A DNA stretch of 64,000 nt from Pithys albifrons albifrons (taxonomy: Eukaryota; Chordata; Aves; Passeriformes; Thamnophilidae), in the NCBI RefSeq assembly GCF_047495875.1, contig NC_092497.1:65929492-65993491 (forward strand), given 5' to 3'. A program made the translations under genes and the position numbers. This document shows, one piece after another, positions 1 to 12,360 of the stretch. Below the pieces are notes generated by a model that was not told the origin of the DNA, searched no databases, and saw nothing but the letters and a program-made list of their open reading frames with translations. Each line of letters begins with the position of its first letter. The stretch's first letter is position 1.

Positions 1-2605
1 CTTAAACCATGACACATGTTTTCTTTGAATTCAGTACTTTAGAGGAACATTATTTCTCTGCTGTATTAGGAGGAACTTGGGGACAAGAAAGTCTTTTGTA
101 ACTGTGGAAAATTAATTCAACTTAACGTATTAATTTGACTTTATGTGTATAGCTGAAGTTAATGATTATGCTGAGCATTAAAAGCATTCCTGTGTTGCAT
201 TTAGTATCTTTCTTTAGTAAAGATTATTGCATTAAAGTTTCCAAGGTGTGAATGGTTGTCATTGTTTCTAGTGACTCCTACAACCAAAAGAGAAGGGAGA
301 AGTCTCTTAGGAGCAGAAATAAAGATTAAATGGGAATAATTTATCATAAAGCTGTGGCAGTATCCCACCGGCTGTTTGAAGTCTCTCGTAAAAGTCTTAG
401 CTCTTCCTGCCATCTAACTTCAAGGAAATATGACTATTTATCACACTCTCACAGTAGTGCAGCCAAGACCTTTCTGTGTCTACCACAGGTCAAAGACAGA
501 TCATAATTTGGCATAAGAAAGGCCCGAGTTGTTGGAAACGACACCACTGAGAAAATTAGAAGAATAAGGTTTCTCAGCTTGTCACTGAAGCTGTAAAAGC
601 TTTCACATATTATAGCAGTTTCATAACTATTTTCTTGGTATGCTTTATGTTTTTTGTTTTCATTACACAAACATTTTTTGTACACTTGTGCTTTCCTGTC
701 TTAACAGGATTTTTACAGATTTTATTCTTCATTATCTAATAAAGATCTACTTAATTTCTAGCTAACAGTGGGCAGTTTTGTTGTATCAACTGCATAGTGC
801 AGTTTTCTGTCTTGAAGGTAATACTGAATTTCTTAAGACCTTTTTCCCCCTTCAATTAATTTTACAGTATAGTTACATTTTTAACTTGGTCTTAAGCCAA
901 ATCTCCTCTTTTTCTTTGCCATTTGTCTTTTTTGAGGAAAAGTGTAGGAAAGACAACCTGTAAAGAAAAGGAGCAGCTGCCACAGTGGTGAAACATTATA
1001 GCTGGGTAAGAGTAGTTTGTGAGGTAGAATCACTTTTTCAAGGCAACCAGTGAAGCAGCAGTACAGCCAGTTTGTGAGTATGTGTATAATACTAACTTGA
1101 ACTCACATAAAGAGTAATTTGGTTGTTTAGCTAAACATCATTTTGCCCTGTTGTAGGTTTCCCTGTATGTATTGTACAGTGGAAATGTGAATTCCCACTT
1201 GGACCAGCAGTGATTTATTTGGTAGTACCCTTACGGGTAGCCAGTTTTTACTGAAAACCAAGACTTTCAAATAATTGTGTTGAAATAAGAACACGTGGCC
1301 TGATTTATGCACTTAGCTAAGCTAATAAACACAAGTCCAGTGCTGTTTAAATCTTGAATTAGCTTTTGCTCAGGCATGGTAACAGTGTGCATTGCAGAGG
1401 ATAAAATATTTATTCAGCTTCATTTCTAGGGTAATACGTCAATTGAAATTGTCATCATTTTGATTATGGGAATAATACAAGTTCCAGCAGAATGAAAATA
1501 AAAATACCATCTATGAGAATCTTCATTAATATAGGGACACGAAGAGCTTTGCTCTCGCATTTATGGCTGACATACTTTGCTACTGTGCACATCTAATGAT
1601 TGCATGTAAATAATAATGATACTTTCTGTTATATTACAACATGAACTGATGGTTGTCCATACTTTGGCAAATTTTCTGTAAATTAATATTTCAGAGACAG
1701 TGTTGAAAGATATACATTGGTGGACATAGAATAAAATATAAGGGGTAACAAAATGTTTTTCTGGAGATACGTAGTCTAAGATGCAAGACCTTTGTAAAAC
1801 TCCTAATTCACCTGTGATGGTTGGGCTTTTATCACTAATCTGTTATGAGCTTTGAAACCTGCTGTGTAATGGAGCACATTAAAATCTCCTCCTGTGTCAC
1901 ATAGTTGAATTTGAAACTAAACTAATCTCTTGTTACATTTATCCTGAGCACGTAACTTTCTGATGGGTTTGCCATTTCTTCTGCTCTAAGCTTTCACTTC
2001 TGCTTCTGAGGGTGCAGCAACTTAGGCTGAAAATCTATTTTGTCTAACACAGTATTATGAGATATATTAGATGATGATGCTGCCTTTCAAAATATTTGGT
2101 GATCATAATTTTTACATTTTTCAGGTACTTGTTGTTTGTGTTAAAATGCATCTTAAAAACTTCCAAACAGATCTGATTTTACAGACATATTCAGAGTAGT
2201 GTTTTATTAGCACTGAGATTTGGAAATATCAAATATCAACTGATTCCAATGCTACAGAGTGTTTTGTTTTCATTAGTTTTGCAAGAGTAGTTCTTTTTCA
2301 GGTTCAAAAGAATGAATTATTAAAAAGCTAGTTTGGATGCTAGTTAAGTAATAAATACTTAAAGACTGTTTTACTTTCAGAGTTTAACAACTTTGCTGTG
2401 GAATGCTGATAAAAGATTAGAAGGTTAAATTCAATCAATTGTTAATCTATCACTTAATAAATTGTAACACTATCTCAACACAAAAAGGTGAAAAATTGTC
2501 TGTTTTTTAACACTTTAAGCAGGTGAAAGGGACATATATATTGGTAGATGTTTTATCTTATCCAAGACAGACTTTCAACTCTGACAGCAGTATCTTCTGT
2601 AACAG
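1..2605 (+). other. KDM4C: KDM4C intron, 3' part
   Basis: This is AT-rich intronic sequence upstream of the first visible exon. I searched for the preceding KDM4C coding block (end of the JmjC region and the CW-like linker) and did not see it. No clear CR1, LTR or SINE is recognisable. The open frames here are short and lack family resemblance. Confidence 0.7.
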
Positions 2606-2844
2606 CTTCCAGCACCTCAGATCTCGATCTAAAAAGCTTAAACCCCCAGAGGACAAGAGAGTATCTGCTATGGTAGCTGATGCAGAAATCATCGTGACTG
2701 AAGCAGCAACTGCTGGCTTCAAGGTCAGTGAAGAATCTGAAAAAAAAGGGAGAGTGATAAACATAGAAGTGCCTTCGGGGGAAGAAGAAAACAGTAGTAG
2801 AATGCAGCTGGATCAACATTTATTGGATCATGTCAAGGTTGCAG
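2606..2844 (+). CDS. KDM4C: KDM4C exon, post-JmjC linker (part 1)
   Basis: This exon encodes about 79 residues of the low-complexity, charged linker that follows the JmjC catalytic domain. It starts after the acceptor ttctgtaacag. Its first base completes a Ser codon begun in the upstream exon, and it ends with one base of a Gly codon before the donor GTGAGA. Recognisable KDM4C segments are SFQ at the start, FKVSEESEKKG in the middle (human KVSEKSE) and SSRMQLDQHLLDHVK near the end. The frame stays open upstream to about 2523, but those codons are intron: they lie before the AG and do not resemble KDM4C. No catalytic or zinc-binding residues occur here. The linker is poorly conserved in the family, so identity is carried by the short anchor motifs and by continuity with the later exons. 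Confidence 0.88.
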
Positions 2845-3913
2845 GTGAGATATGGATTGATTACATTTCACATGTAAGTTGTAGGCTGTTGACTTTAATA
2901 CCCCAAATTAGTGGATGTTAAATCATAGTATTATCCTAGTGTAGTATACTAAAATATATCTGTATAATGTTGTGCAGAGAGGATTGATACTCAGTAAAAA
3001 TGAGAAAATACCAAAATCAGTATTCTGAGCTGAGAGTAAAATCACCTAAAATGTGTTACTGAAGCGTTTGTAAAGTAGTAAAAAGAACGAGGTTTTGTAA
3101 ATCTTATTTCTTTAGTGGACTCATATGTGTTACAGCAAAATGCTTCTATATGGAAATGATACAGAATGTCTTAATGCTATTCAAACAGTATAGAACATAT
3201 ATGCTTGCTAGTACGCTACATGTATTTAAATGATGAACCTGCCTAGTAAAGTGGTCTTTACCTGTGCATAGAAACGCTCTGTTTTGAGACTCCAGATTTC
3301 TTGTCACTTCCTGTTGAACTGTCTGACAATGCAAGTTATAAAGGTCTTGCAAAGCCAAAGATTGTTTCTTTTCCCCCACAACTTTTTTAATACTGATATA
3401 CTCAGTCTGTTCGGGACATGATTTATTCCATTTCACATTTCATTGTAGTTCAGATGTATCCCTGCATTCTTGTTCATAAAGGCAAACTTCAATTTTAATT
3501 CTAAGTTTGTGAGCAGTCCCATTTTGTTTTATATTGCTACTAAAACTTTACTTGCAAATTGCATATAGACTATTTCCATTATTCTGAATATTAATTGTTA
3601 ATGGTTATGTGAATGCTTATTTGGAGGTAGTAATCACTATGATTGATTAACATGAAGATAACAAAGTATTGCAATATGGCGACTTAGAAATTCCTGTATA
3701 CAAATTATTTGTTGCTCTATCAAAGCCTTTCCAGGTCTGTTCTAAGTCTTTTTTTAAAAAAGTGCTGTGGTTTTACAGCTTCCCCCAGCTTTTAAAAAAT
3801 GTTTGGAATATTCATAACCACAGAGAAAGTAGTATTTAGTTGGCAGCTGTTCTGCGTTTATTGACAAGGGAAGAAAAAGCAGAAAAGACTGGAGAGCTGC
3901 CCTCTGTCCTTTG

Positions 3914-3918
3914 TCCTA
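3914..3918. repeat. Target-site duplication, left of LTR copy 1
   Basis: TCCTA, identical to 4646-4650. It could be read as 6 bp (TCCTAT), but the 5-bp reading leaves canonical TG...CA ends. Confidence 0.75.
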
Positions 3919-4645
3919 TGTGCTGTTTTAAAGGTAAAAGGGCAGAAGTGAATCCAACACAAAAGAGATTATAAATCGGAGTTAAAAATTAATAAAAATA
4001 CTACAATGAATGCAGTGATACAAACAGAAATTGGTTTCGCCCCACAAAACCGAGAAGTAATACCTAGTACCCTGGGGCATAAACAGAATGGGGTTTGTTA
4101 GCCCCTGTGCTGAGACCCACATGGTTCCTCTGAGTCCAAAGTAAAAGGAAGGGAAAAAACCTGTTAGTGTGGATGAAGGTCGCAGTCTGGTTGAAAGTGG
4201 TGGCCACAGTCCTGTCAAGGTTCTGGTCCTCCTCTGCATCTGGTGAATGGTCCCAGAGGTCTTCAAACACCCAAGATTACATACCCTCAGGTCCAGGTGG
4301 GAATGCCCAGTCCCTCCCCCAGGGTGAGGAGTTCCACAATGAGTGATCTCACTCTGTGAGTCAGGGGGTATTTTGGCATCATTGATGACCCATTAGCAGA
4401 CATGACTCCTTAGGATGGGTGTGGAGGTGCTAACGACCTCCTGGAGGGGAGTTATCACAGCTTTTATCTCAGAGGTTTCCTTCACACCCAGTTTATAGCC
4501 TGAGGAGTTGGGTGTGCCCTGTGCAGCTGCTGCAAATGGTCCATTGTTAACAGTTCATGAGAAATGACCTAGAGAGGGTTTAGAATACACAGCTTTGGTC
4601 ACACCCACACAGTGATAATCTGGTCCCAGCGGCTGAACTAGGACA
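3919..4645 (-). mobile_element. Solo LTR of an endogenous retrovirus (family A, copy 1)
   Basis: This 727-bp element starts TG and ends CA on the plus strand. It is flanked by the 5-bp direct repeat TCCTA at 3914-3918 and 4646-4650. It aligns end to end with the copy at 11635-12360. By comparison with passerine LTRs (5' TGTCCTAGTTCAG..., 3' ...CAGCACA) it reads on the minus strand, antisense to KDM4C. There is no second LTR or gag/pol sequence alongside, so it is a solo LTR left by recombination. A 5-bp duplication would suit an ERVL-type or similar integrase, but class is not proven. Confidence 0.85.
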
Positions 4646-4650
4646 TCCTA
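4646..4650. repeat. Target-site duplication, right of LTR copy 1
   Basis: TCCTA, identical to 3914-3918. Confidence 0.75.
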
Positions 4651-5786
4651 TTAAAAGGTGTTGCCTGGACCTTTTCAGGAAACAGTATATTTTTAGGTAT
4701 GATGGTTGCAACTCCAGTACTCCTGTTGAAGAAGGCAGTTTGTTCTGCAATATCTCTGGCTAGTGTGTCCATTATACTCAGTTGGGGCAGTACTGTTCGT
4801 TCTCAGAAATTACATTTCGGTATTGCCTTTGTGTGAGTAAATTTGATATTCATTTGACCTCAAAAAGAAATTTTTCAGAAAAACAAGTTCAAATAACCAT
4901 TGCAAAGAAGGAACTGAAAGGGACTTTAGAGAAATTATTTTTGTTAATATCTTGGATGTGTGGTTGATTCACAGTTCACTGCAGTGTATGCTGCAGGATT
5001 TTCCAGGAACATGTTTTTTTAGTGACCTTTCTAGCCCATTGTTCTGTCTTTCCAATGCAAGTATCAGTAGATGAAGAATTTTTGTAAAGTAAAATTCACA
5101 CAATTTCACTTTTCAGCATCACTGGGATATAAAATTATGATAACTTGAAGCAAAATAAAATTATGCTAATTGATTTTCATTTTTAGACCAGTGCTGTTGT
5201 TTTCAAAATATTCTTGGTATCTATTTGAAACATGTCTTCATAATTATAGACCATTAACCTTTGCTTATTCTAATTTTAAAGCAGGCATAATAGGTATAAA
5301 ATGCAGGGTATAAAGTTCAATATACCAGACTTTTATAATTTTCTTCAAAAGGGTCAAAGTGCATATGGGTTGTCAAAATAAAGAAACTCCATGAATATTG
5401 ATTATTTTGAATGACATGAAGACCTGTTGTAATTCAAATGCAAAATACTGATTAAATGATTAAAGCTACATTTCATACTCCAGATCAAACCATTTACAAT
5501 TCATTTATTCTTTGATAAAACTTTTATTGCACATTTGTGTATGCCCTTCTACCAAATGCTTTTCTGTATGATTTCTAAAGAAGGAACCATGCTTTGAATT
5601 AGAATAACTTAGATTGCTGTGAAATTCAATGTGATGATGTAAAATGGGATTTATTAACAAATCATGTTCTTGATGTACAGGAAGCATCACTTCACATTCA
5701 ATTTTGAGTACTGTTCCTGTAATAGAGAAAATAAAAATGGAAGGAGGACAGGATTGATTCCAGTTATTCTTTCTTTACTCTTCAAG

Positions 5787-6040
5787 GTTCTGTGGCCAGC
5801 AAGCCTGCCTCTGATAGCTGTGAAAAAGAAGAGAGTTTGAAGCCTCGGAATCAATGTGCTTCATCCATACCATACCATAAAGCAGAGGGACAAACTTCTG
5901 AAACAGAAAATCCAGATAAAGAAGAAAGTGTCTTGACAGAGGATGATACCAGCAATGTAGAAAGCTGCGGAAATAGTTTGGAACATGGAGAAGTGCCCAT
6001 TGTACAAAAGAAAGAAGAAGATGGCATGGAAATATCTAGT
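5787..6040 (+). CDS. KDM4C: KDM4C exon, acidic linker (part 2)
   Basis: This exon encodes about 84 residues of Ser/Glu-rich linker. The acceptor is tactcttcaag; the first two bases complete the Gly codon from the previous exon. The exon ends in phase 0 at AGT before the donor GTATGT. The best anchor is ESVLTEDDTSNVESCGNSLE followed by HGEVP, which aligns with human [20 protein letters not shown] and PGEIP. The first half (SVASKPASDSCEKEE...) has little similarity to the mammalian protein, and the exon is some 25-30 residues shorter than the corresponding human stretch by my recollection. It is either a naturally shorter linker or an extra exon that I could not find lies between 2845 and 5786. 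No domain is predicted here; the region is likely disordered. Confidence 0.87.
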
Positions 6041-7194
6041 GTATGTGAAGCAAATTACATTATAATAATAATATATTCTTGATTTAATGAAATATGAATG
6101 AGAAACATTTGAATGATACCTGATATCCCTATTAAAGCTCTTAAGAATATCTGTGATTTTAATCAGAGGATAATTTGAAGATATTTTGAAGTACTCAGGC
6201 AGAGTGGGAATTTTGATCCAAAAGCAGAGTGTTTCTGGATCTTGCTTATTAACATAGTTTTCCCTGTTACTTTAGATGTCTAGTATTTTCACTTATCTGT
6301 GAATCTGAAGTGTCAACAACTATTCTCAAACTATTCCCATATTCAGTCCTGCCAATATGAGCAAGGCTGTGAACTTCAGTTACTTACTATTCTGGGATTT
6401 TGGAAATGGCTTAAAATGTGTGCAGGAAACACTTGAACGACAAGATCCTGTTATTAAAAGGAATATCTGTTTTCAGGTTTTAAGTAGTAGGTTTTAAAAA
6501 ATGTTTTCTCATTGAGGCACTTAAAAATGTATGGCTGGTTTTACCTTCAGATGCCATCAGTAACTGGTTTAATTTGGGATTCCCCTGCTGGCACTCAAAT
6601 GTGGAGTTGTGCAAGTTGCAGTTCAAGAGTTTGTAGAATTGACCTTAGTTCTTGAAGCTTGAATAACTTTAAACTGAATGTGCATGGGGTGTTTGAGGGA
6701 GGCCTCCTTCTTGTACCAAATCAACACATTACTCACATACAATAATGACTTTTAATTTCTTATCTGAACTTCAGATTTTTTTTTCCAGAATCTTTTGGAA
6801 TTTTAGAGTCTTTCCCAAATGAAGTCAGAGGCCTTCTGCCTTATTTTAATAGGCACAGCCAGTGAATGTATTGCAATTCTAGTGTGAAGAATTATTTGGG
6901 GTGATCTTCCTCTCTGATATCACCTGAGCAAAATAGGATTTGTGCTCTGTAAGTTGAGAAGGGCTGCAGTAACTTATACCTGAAATGATTTGTGTTTGAT
7001 GAGGACTGGACATTTTAAATTTAAATATGTATTCTGAATTAAAGACAAATGTAGTACTAGTGCACTGAAGATCCTTCAGGTGCCACGATAGTATTTCCAG
7101 ACTTTGACATCTGTGCTTGTTTACAGAACAATGTTTTTGTTCATCATAATTAACTTTGCAGAACTACACACTAGTTTTGTTTTTTCCTTTTTAG
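6041..7194 (+). other. KDM4C: KDM4C intron
   Basis: This 1.15-kb intron starts with the donor GTATGT and ends with a T-rich tract and tttttag. I see no recognisable repeat in it. Confidence 0.8.
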
Positions 7195-7306
7195 TCAGAG
7201 GAAATTGCAAGAAAGAAAATATCTAAGAGTTGGCGTCATCCACTAAATAAGCCGCCAGCTAGATCTCCCATAACTTTGGTTAAACAGCAAGCAACTAGTG
7301 ATGAAG
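7195..7306 (+). CDS. KDM4C: KDM4C exon, SWRHPL / PPARSP segment
   Basis: This is a short exon of 37 codons plus one base. It follows a long pyrimidine tract and the acceptor tttttag, and ends at GATGAAG before the donor GTGAGC. The product begins [17 protein letters not shown] and continues with [18 protein letters not shown], nearly identical in its second half to human KDM4C (SWRHPL..PPARSPMTLVKQQAPSDE). The strong conservation after a variable linker marks the start of the segment shared by KDM4A/B/C that leads into the zinc-finger region. The split Glu codon (G|AA) joins exactly to the exon at 23380, about 16 kb downstream. Confidence 0.93.
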
Positions 7307-10300
7307 GTGAGCGTGCTATGTACTAGTTTCTCGGATAATTTTCTGTCTACGTTAGACCATATATATAGGCATTTGCATAAACAAACAAGATGAAATAATT
7401 TTTTTTCTGTATGAGATATGTAAACATTTGAATCCACAGACATGTCACGTCTGTTTTGCCGGTTTTCACTCAAATTCTTCTAAAACAATTGGATCTGTCT
7501 TTGCAAAAAGCTCTAAAAAATAAGAGATAACTTTTTAAAAAGTATATTCGCTATTCAAATATCCTGTATTAAAACACACAGCAGTCATGTTTAAGAACGA
7601 GATTTCCATTATGTTAGCATAGATGAAAGTGTTTTAAGAATCCTTTGAATATGAATCTTGGATGTAAGTCATTGTCCTGTGTACTGCTTTAAAGCTACCT
7701 TTTCTTTGTCTCCTGCTTGATAGACATTGGACATTTGGGACATCTCTAAGCCATCAGTGCCTTAAGATACTATACTTCTGATTCAAGAAAAGAAAGCTGT
7801 AGTTTTTTTGCATGTTATCAAAAGCTTATCAAGAATGTTTTACATATGATTCAAATTCCAAGCTTTTTCTTGGTCTCATATGGAAAGAAGTAACATTTAT
7901 CTCCCCATAGTTTTGGTGTCACAGAGCAATTGGAAGCTTCCCCCTTCTCCTTCCTTTTTTGAGTGGTGACCAGGAAATTCCATTTACAGATGTGCATGTT
8001 ACCCTGTCCTTCTGGAAACTTGACTATTTTAACTTTGGAGAGACACTGTCTTCTGCAGATAGGCTACAAAATCTAAGAAATTTACCCAGGATAGGTGTTT
8101 GCTTCTCTGAAATAAATAGAGAAAAAAATCTGCCTTACATGGCAATCACATATATAGCCACCTAAAACTGAGGAATAAAGCTACTTTATTCTATCAAACA
8201 TGCCTTGTGAAGCTTTTTATACTGTGTGTCAAAACTATCTATCAAAATGGAGAACAAATGAGTTCCTTTTTCATATCACCTTAGCATCTTAGTTCTGTAA
8301 AGCACAAAATTTTCAGGTGCTGTCTTCAGATTCTCTTCAGTTAGCAGGGCTGGAGATTAGTTCTCACACACCCTTCAGCACTTTGATACTCTGGAGCTGA
8401 TACCATGTCTGTGACTGCAGGTCTGATTCCAACATCACTGTATACTTCAGTGTTTACCTGCATTTTGTACTTGATTTTCCCTCTCTCAATTATTGCTGCT
8501 TGTTAACAGTAGCTGTTTCTTACAGCTACAGATAAATTTTCCTGACTTCATAGAGAGACAGCATGCCTGTTAATTGATTCTTGTTCTTGTAACTAATGAC
8601 TATTAGACTTTCTATCCCCAATTTAGGCATTGTTGAACTGAGTGCTGTAATTTCAACTGGCCCCTGATCAATACATCTCCCTCCTTGTTTCAACCCTGAA
8701 GTAATTGATTTGTGTCTTCTGTCTCACTAGTTTTGGAAAGCTATACTCTCTTTTGCAGTTTTTATCTGAGCTGCAGTTTTGCCAGGAATGATACTTCAAT
8801 TAGCTGTTAAGCATCTTTCTGAAAATTAGACACAGCTTAGACCCACGATCGGTATCATATATGAGTATGTTTGGATACCCTGAGGTCTAGACGGAGTGTA
8901 TTTCAGAAAGTGTTATGGTAATTTACAGGATGATATTAATATTAAGATTCATCTAGTAAAGTAATTAAAGATTTAAATATGTGGTAGGTTGCAGTGAAAT
9001 TGCTCTTTTTTTAATTAGAGATTATATTCCTTTTGCCTGCTGATGATTTTTCAACATTTTACTTAAATCATAGTGTAAAATTTCTATTTAAGCATGGATT
9101 GTATATGATACAATCTGGCTAGATGATGATGTGATGACAGGTGTCTTTCAAGGATTCTGCTAAGATGAGATGTTTTCCATCTCATTCAGTAGTTTGCCAA
9201 CTTCCTGATGTATTAATTTTATGTCAGAGTAGCAACATCCCTATAGAAGAATTTGTATACCTTAACGTCTTTCCTCTTTTTAAGATTGCCCTCCTAGTAG
9301 ATAAGGGTGTATTTTTCTTAGGAAAAAAAGAGTTGTGGGATCATTTCAGGTAGCTACTGATTGAAGGAAGTAATGAAGAGTTTTATTGAACATGGTAGTT
9401 ACTGCTATTTCCTAGCTGGAACCAGAATTATTATTATTTACATGCATCTGTTTCTTGTTGTAATCTAGTTTATCAACTGGCTTTTGTAAGAACACCAGAA
9501 GAGAAACAATAGATTTTGGGTGAGCAGAATGTTTGCATCCAAATCAGAGAGCGAAGGAAGCTGTCAAACTGAAGCCTTATTAGCTTTCCTGGCACATGCT
9601 GGTTTGCAAGTTAAAGATATGTGGCCAGAAGAGTGCCAGTCAAAGGAGATTTTTCTGATTTTGTTCAGGATTGTTTGTGTCAGGTACCAGGGAAGTAATC
9701 AGTATCAGTGGACTAACAACTATGTTTCTCTTTGTGAAGGTGCTTCCTCCATGTGCTGGAGTTGTCAGAAATGTAATTCCACATGTATATTTACTTGGTT
9801 CTTGTTCTCTGTGTTTTTGAACAAAAAGGATGCGGGTTGAGACTATGACAGTATAGACTCTTCGTAAAGTTCTGAGTTCATCTATTCTTTTACCAGGAGG
9901 ATTTATATATTGTTACCTTAGCTTATATTTTAATTTGTCTGTATCCAGTAAAATCATAATTGTAAACAAAATGGAGGAAGATGATACAGGCTAGTGCTGC
10001 TATGAAAAACTAAGAAATTGGGGCCTCATATTTCATCTGCAACTCATATCACTTTCCACAAGTTGGATAGTCTGTAGCCATTTCTAATGCAGTTAATTTA
10101 TATTCAAATTAATATATTTGAAGTCTTTGAGATACGAGTTCTGTTTGGCAGTTTCTGTGAAAAGAGGTGATCAGAGTCTGTTGATAATATGAAGGCAACA
10201 TTCTTTGACACTGTCAGCCATTTCAGAATTATAATTTTGCAAATAGAATACTATCATATTCTACAGCATGCTTAAATCTTAGCAGAGACTTTCTGAATTC

Positions 10301-11634
10301 GCTTTTAATACAAAGTCCTTTGTCTGAAATTAGGGTTTTTTTCCACAGGATCACTTGGACATTGGAGTTTTATGTTTCTTTTTATGACTGCCTATGCTGC
10401 CTTATGTGTATATTGCTATATGAAAAGTAGTTGGATTAATTGTTTTATTTGTTGTCTAGTGGTGTTAATTTTTTTTCACTCTCCCTGAAGCCTTTCCTTA
10501 TGTTTGTCTGACTTCTGACTCTCCCTTATTATGATTTTTCTGTGAAATTAGTGCCTAAAGGACTGAGCACTGAGAAATACTGTGGACTGGGGAGTCAATC
10601 CCAGAAAAGTTCAGGCTGCCAGTTTAAGAAAATAAATGCAGCAGTACAGTGTGGCTGTATGTCACACTCAACATACTAAAAATTTTTAAGTAATGGATCT
10701 TAGTCTTATTCTCCACACATTTTATTAACTTATGTTAACAATATTATGTTGTACTCAATGCAGTCATATTCTGCTCACTTAAGCAATAGAAAACCAAATC
10801 GAGCAGAAGTCACAAACATTCTGTCTTTGGATGCACATTTATTGGTCCCAGAGATTTCTTTCCAGCAGTATTTGAGCATGTAACATTCAAAACTGTTTTT
10901 AGATTCAAGTTGACTAAAATTTCCCATTGCCCTGTATTATACAATTATAGTGTATAGACTGAATTCAGTAAGGGTCTCTTTGTGTATGGTTTTTAGCATT
11001 TTAAATATTATTCATAATTTCAAAGTAATTTTGATTTCTTTGTAAGATTTACTTTCTTTGTAGATAAAGAAACATCCTTTCTGGATGGAAGCAGTACTAT
11101 GACATGGAATAAAACCTCTGTTTTCATGTTTGCTGTTAGCATCCTGTGAGATCTGCTTGATTTGATACTAGCAGTCAAATCATTTAAGGCTTGTTCAGTA
11201 GTGTCAGAAATAGGTTAAGTCTGCTTAAATAGGGGAAAATTGCACTTGTGGGTGCAGTTACAATTCTTTTGTTGCAGAACTTAAAATATGAGATTCTGCT
11301 TGAAGATTCTCACTTATTTCAGAAAGAAATGTTAACTTTTTTCCAGGTGTTGCATAGGAGGTAGATAGGAATTTGTTAACCAATTGATAAAAGCATGTTT
11401 ATATTTAACGCATTAGTATTATAATTTTCAGTACTGCTTTCTCTCTCATACTATTTTGTTGAAGTACCTTTTAAGTACTTTGCTCTTGTGTGAGTATGAG
11501 GTAATCAAGTACATAATTTGCATTTTTCATACATCATCATCACCATCTAGCTGTGAAGACTTCAGCACTATCTACCACTTGCAACAGTATTGCACTAGAA
11601 ATGTGTATTTTCTGTCCTTTTCTCTGGTACCCAC

Positions 11635-12360
11635 TGTGCTGGTTTAAAGGTAAACCAGCAGGAGAAACAAACCCACCACAAGAGAGATTATAAGTCAGAG
11701 TTACAATTTAATAAAAATATTGCAACAAATGCAATGGCACAAAGAGAAAATGGTTTAAACCCACAAACCCCAGAATTATAACCCAGCATTCTGGGGCACA
11801 AACAGAATGGTGTTCATTGGCCCCTGTGCTGAGAACCATGTGGTTTCCCCAAGTCCAAAGTGAAGGAGGTGAAAAACCTGCTGGTGCAGATGATGGTTGC
11901 AGTCTGGTCGAGGGTGGTGGTCTCCTCCTGTCAAGATTCTGGTCCTCCTCTGGATCTGCTGAGTGGTTCCCCAAGTCCCAAAAGGCCCAAGATTATATCC
12001 CCTCAGGTCCAGGTAGGACTGCCCAGTACCTCCCCTAGGGCAGGGAATTACACAATGGGTGATCTCACTCTGTGAGTCAGGGGGTATTTTGGAATCATTG
12101 ATGGCCCACTAGCAAACATGATCCCTCAGGCTGTGTATGGAGGTGCTGACGACTCCCTGGAGGGGAGTTATCACAGCTCTTATCTCACAGGCTTCTTTTA
12201 CACCCAGCTCACATCCTTAGATGTCTGGTGTGCCCTGGGCAGCTGCTGCAAAGGGTTCAGTGTTAACAGTTCTTGGGAAATGGCACAAAGGGTTTAGAAT
12301 ACACAACTTTGGTCAAACCCACACAGTGATAAACTGCTTCTCATTTACTGAACTAGGACA
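11635..12360 (-). mobile_element. Solo LTR of an endogenous retrovirus (family A, copy 2)
   Basis: This 726-bp LTR is collinear over its whole length with the copy at 3919-4645. It is flanked by CCCAC (11630-11634) and CCTAC (12361-12365), a 5-bp duplication with one change. It is antisense to KDM4C. Its plus-strand left end carries a perfect 10-bp inverted repeat with a 4-base spacer (11637-11660). A TATAAT-like box is present on the minus strand near 11993. There is no internal retroviral sequence. Confidence 0.85.

Larger units (their letters stand above)
2845..5786 (+). other. KDM4C: KDM4C intron with a solo LTR
   Basis: This 2.9-kb intron holds a full-length antisense solo LTR at 3919-4645. 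The rest is unremarkable AT-rich sequence. A human-like extra linker exon between the flanking phases (1 to 1) could be hidden here, but I did not see one. Confidence 0.75.

Noticed and set aside
2523..2605. Upstream extension of the first KDM4C exon along the open frame
   Set aside because: The family match starts only after the acceptor at 2601-2605, and phase fits a split Ser codon there.
9520..9840. 106-codon plus-strand open frame
   Set aside because: No family resemblance, inside a 16-kb intron, no splice or promoter context.
3919..12360. Reading the two family-A LTRs as the two ends of one provirus
   Set aside because: Their target-site duplications differ, and three KDM4C exons with ordinary introns lie in between, with no gag, pol or env sequence.
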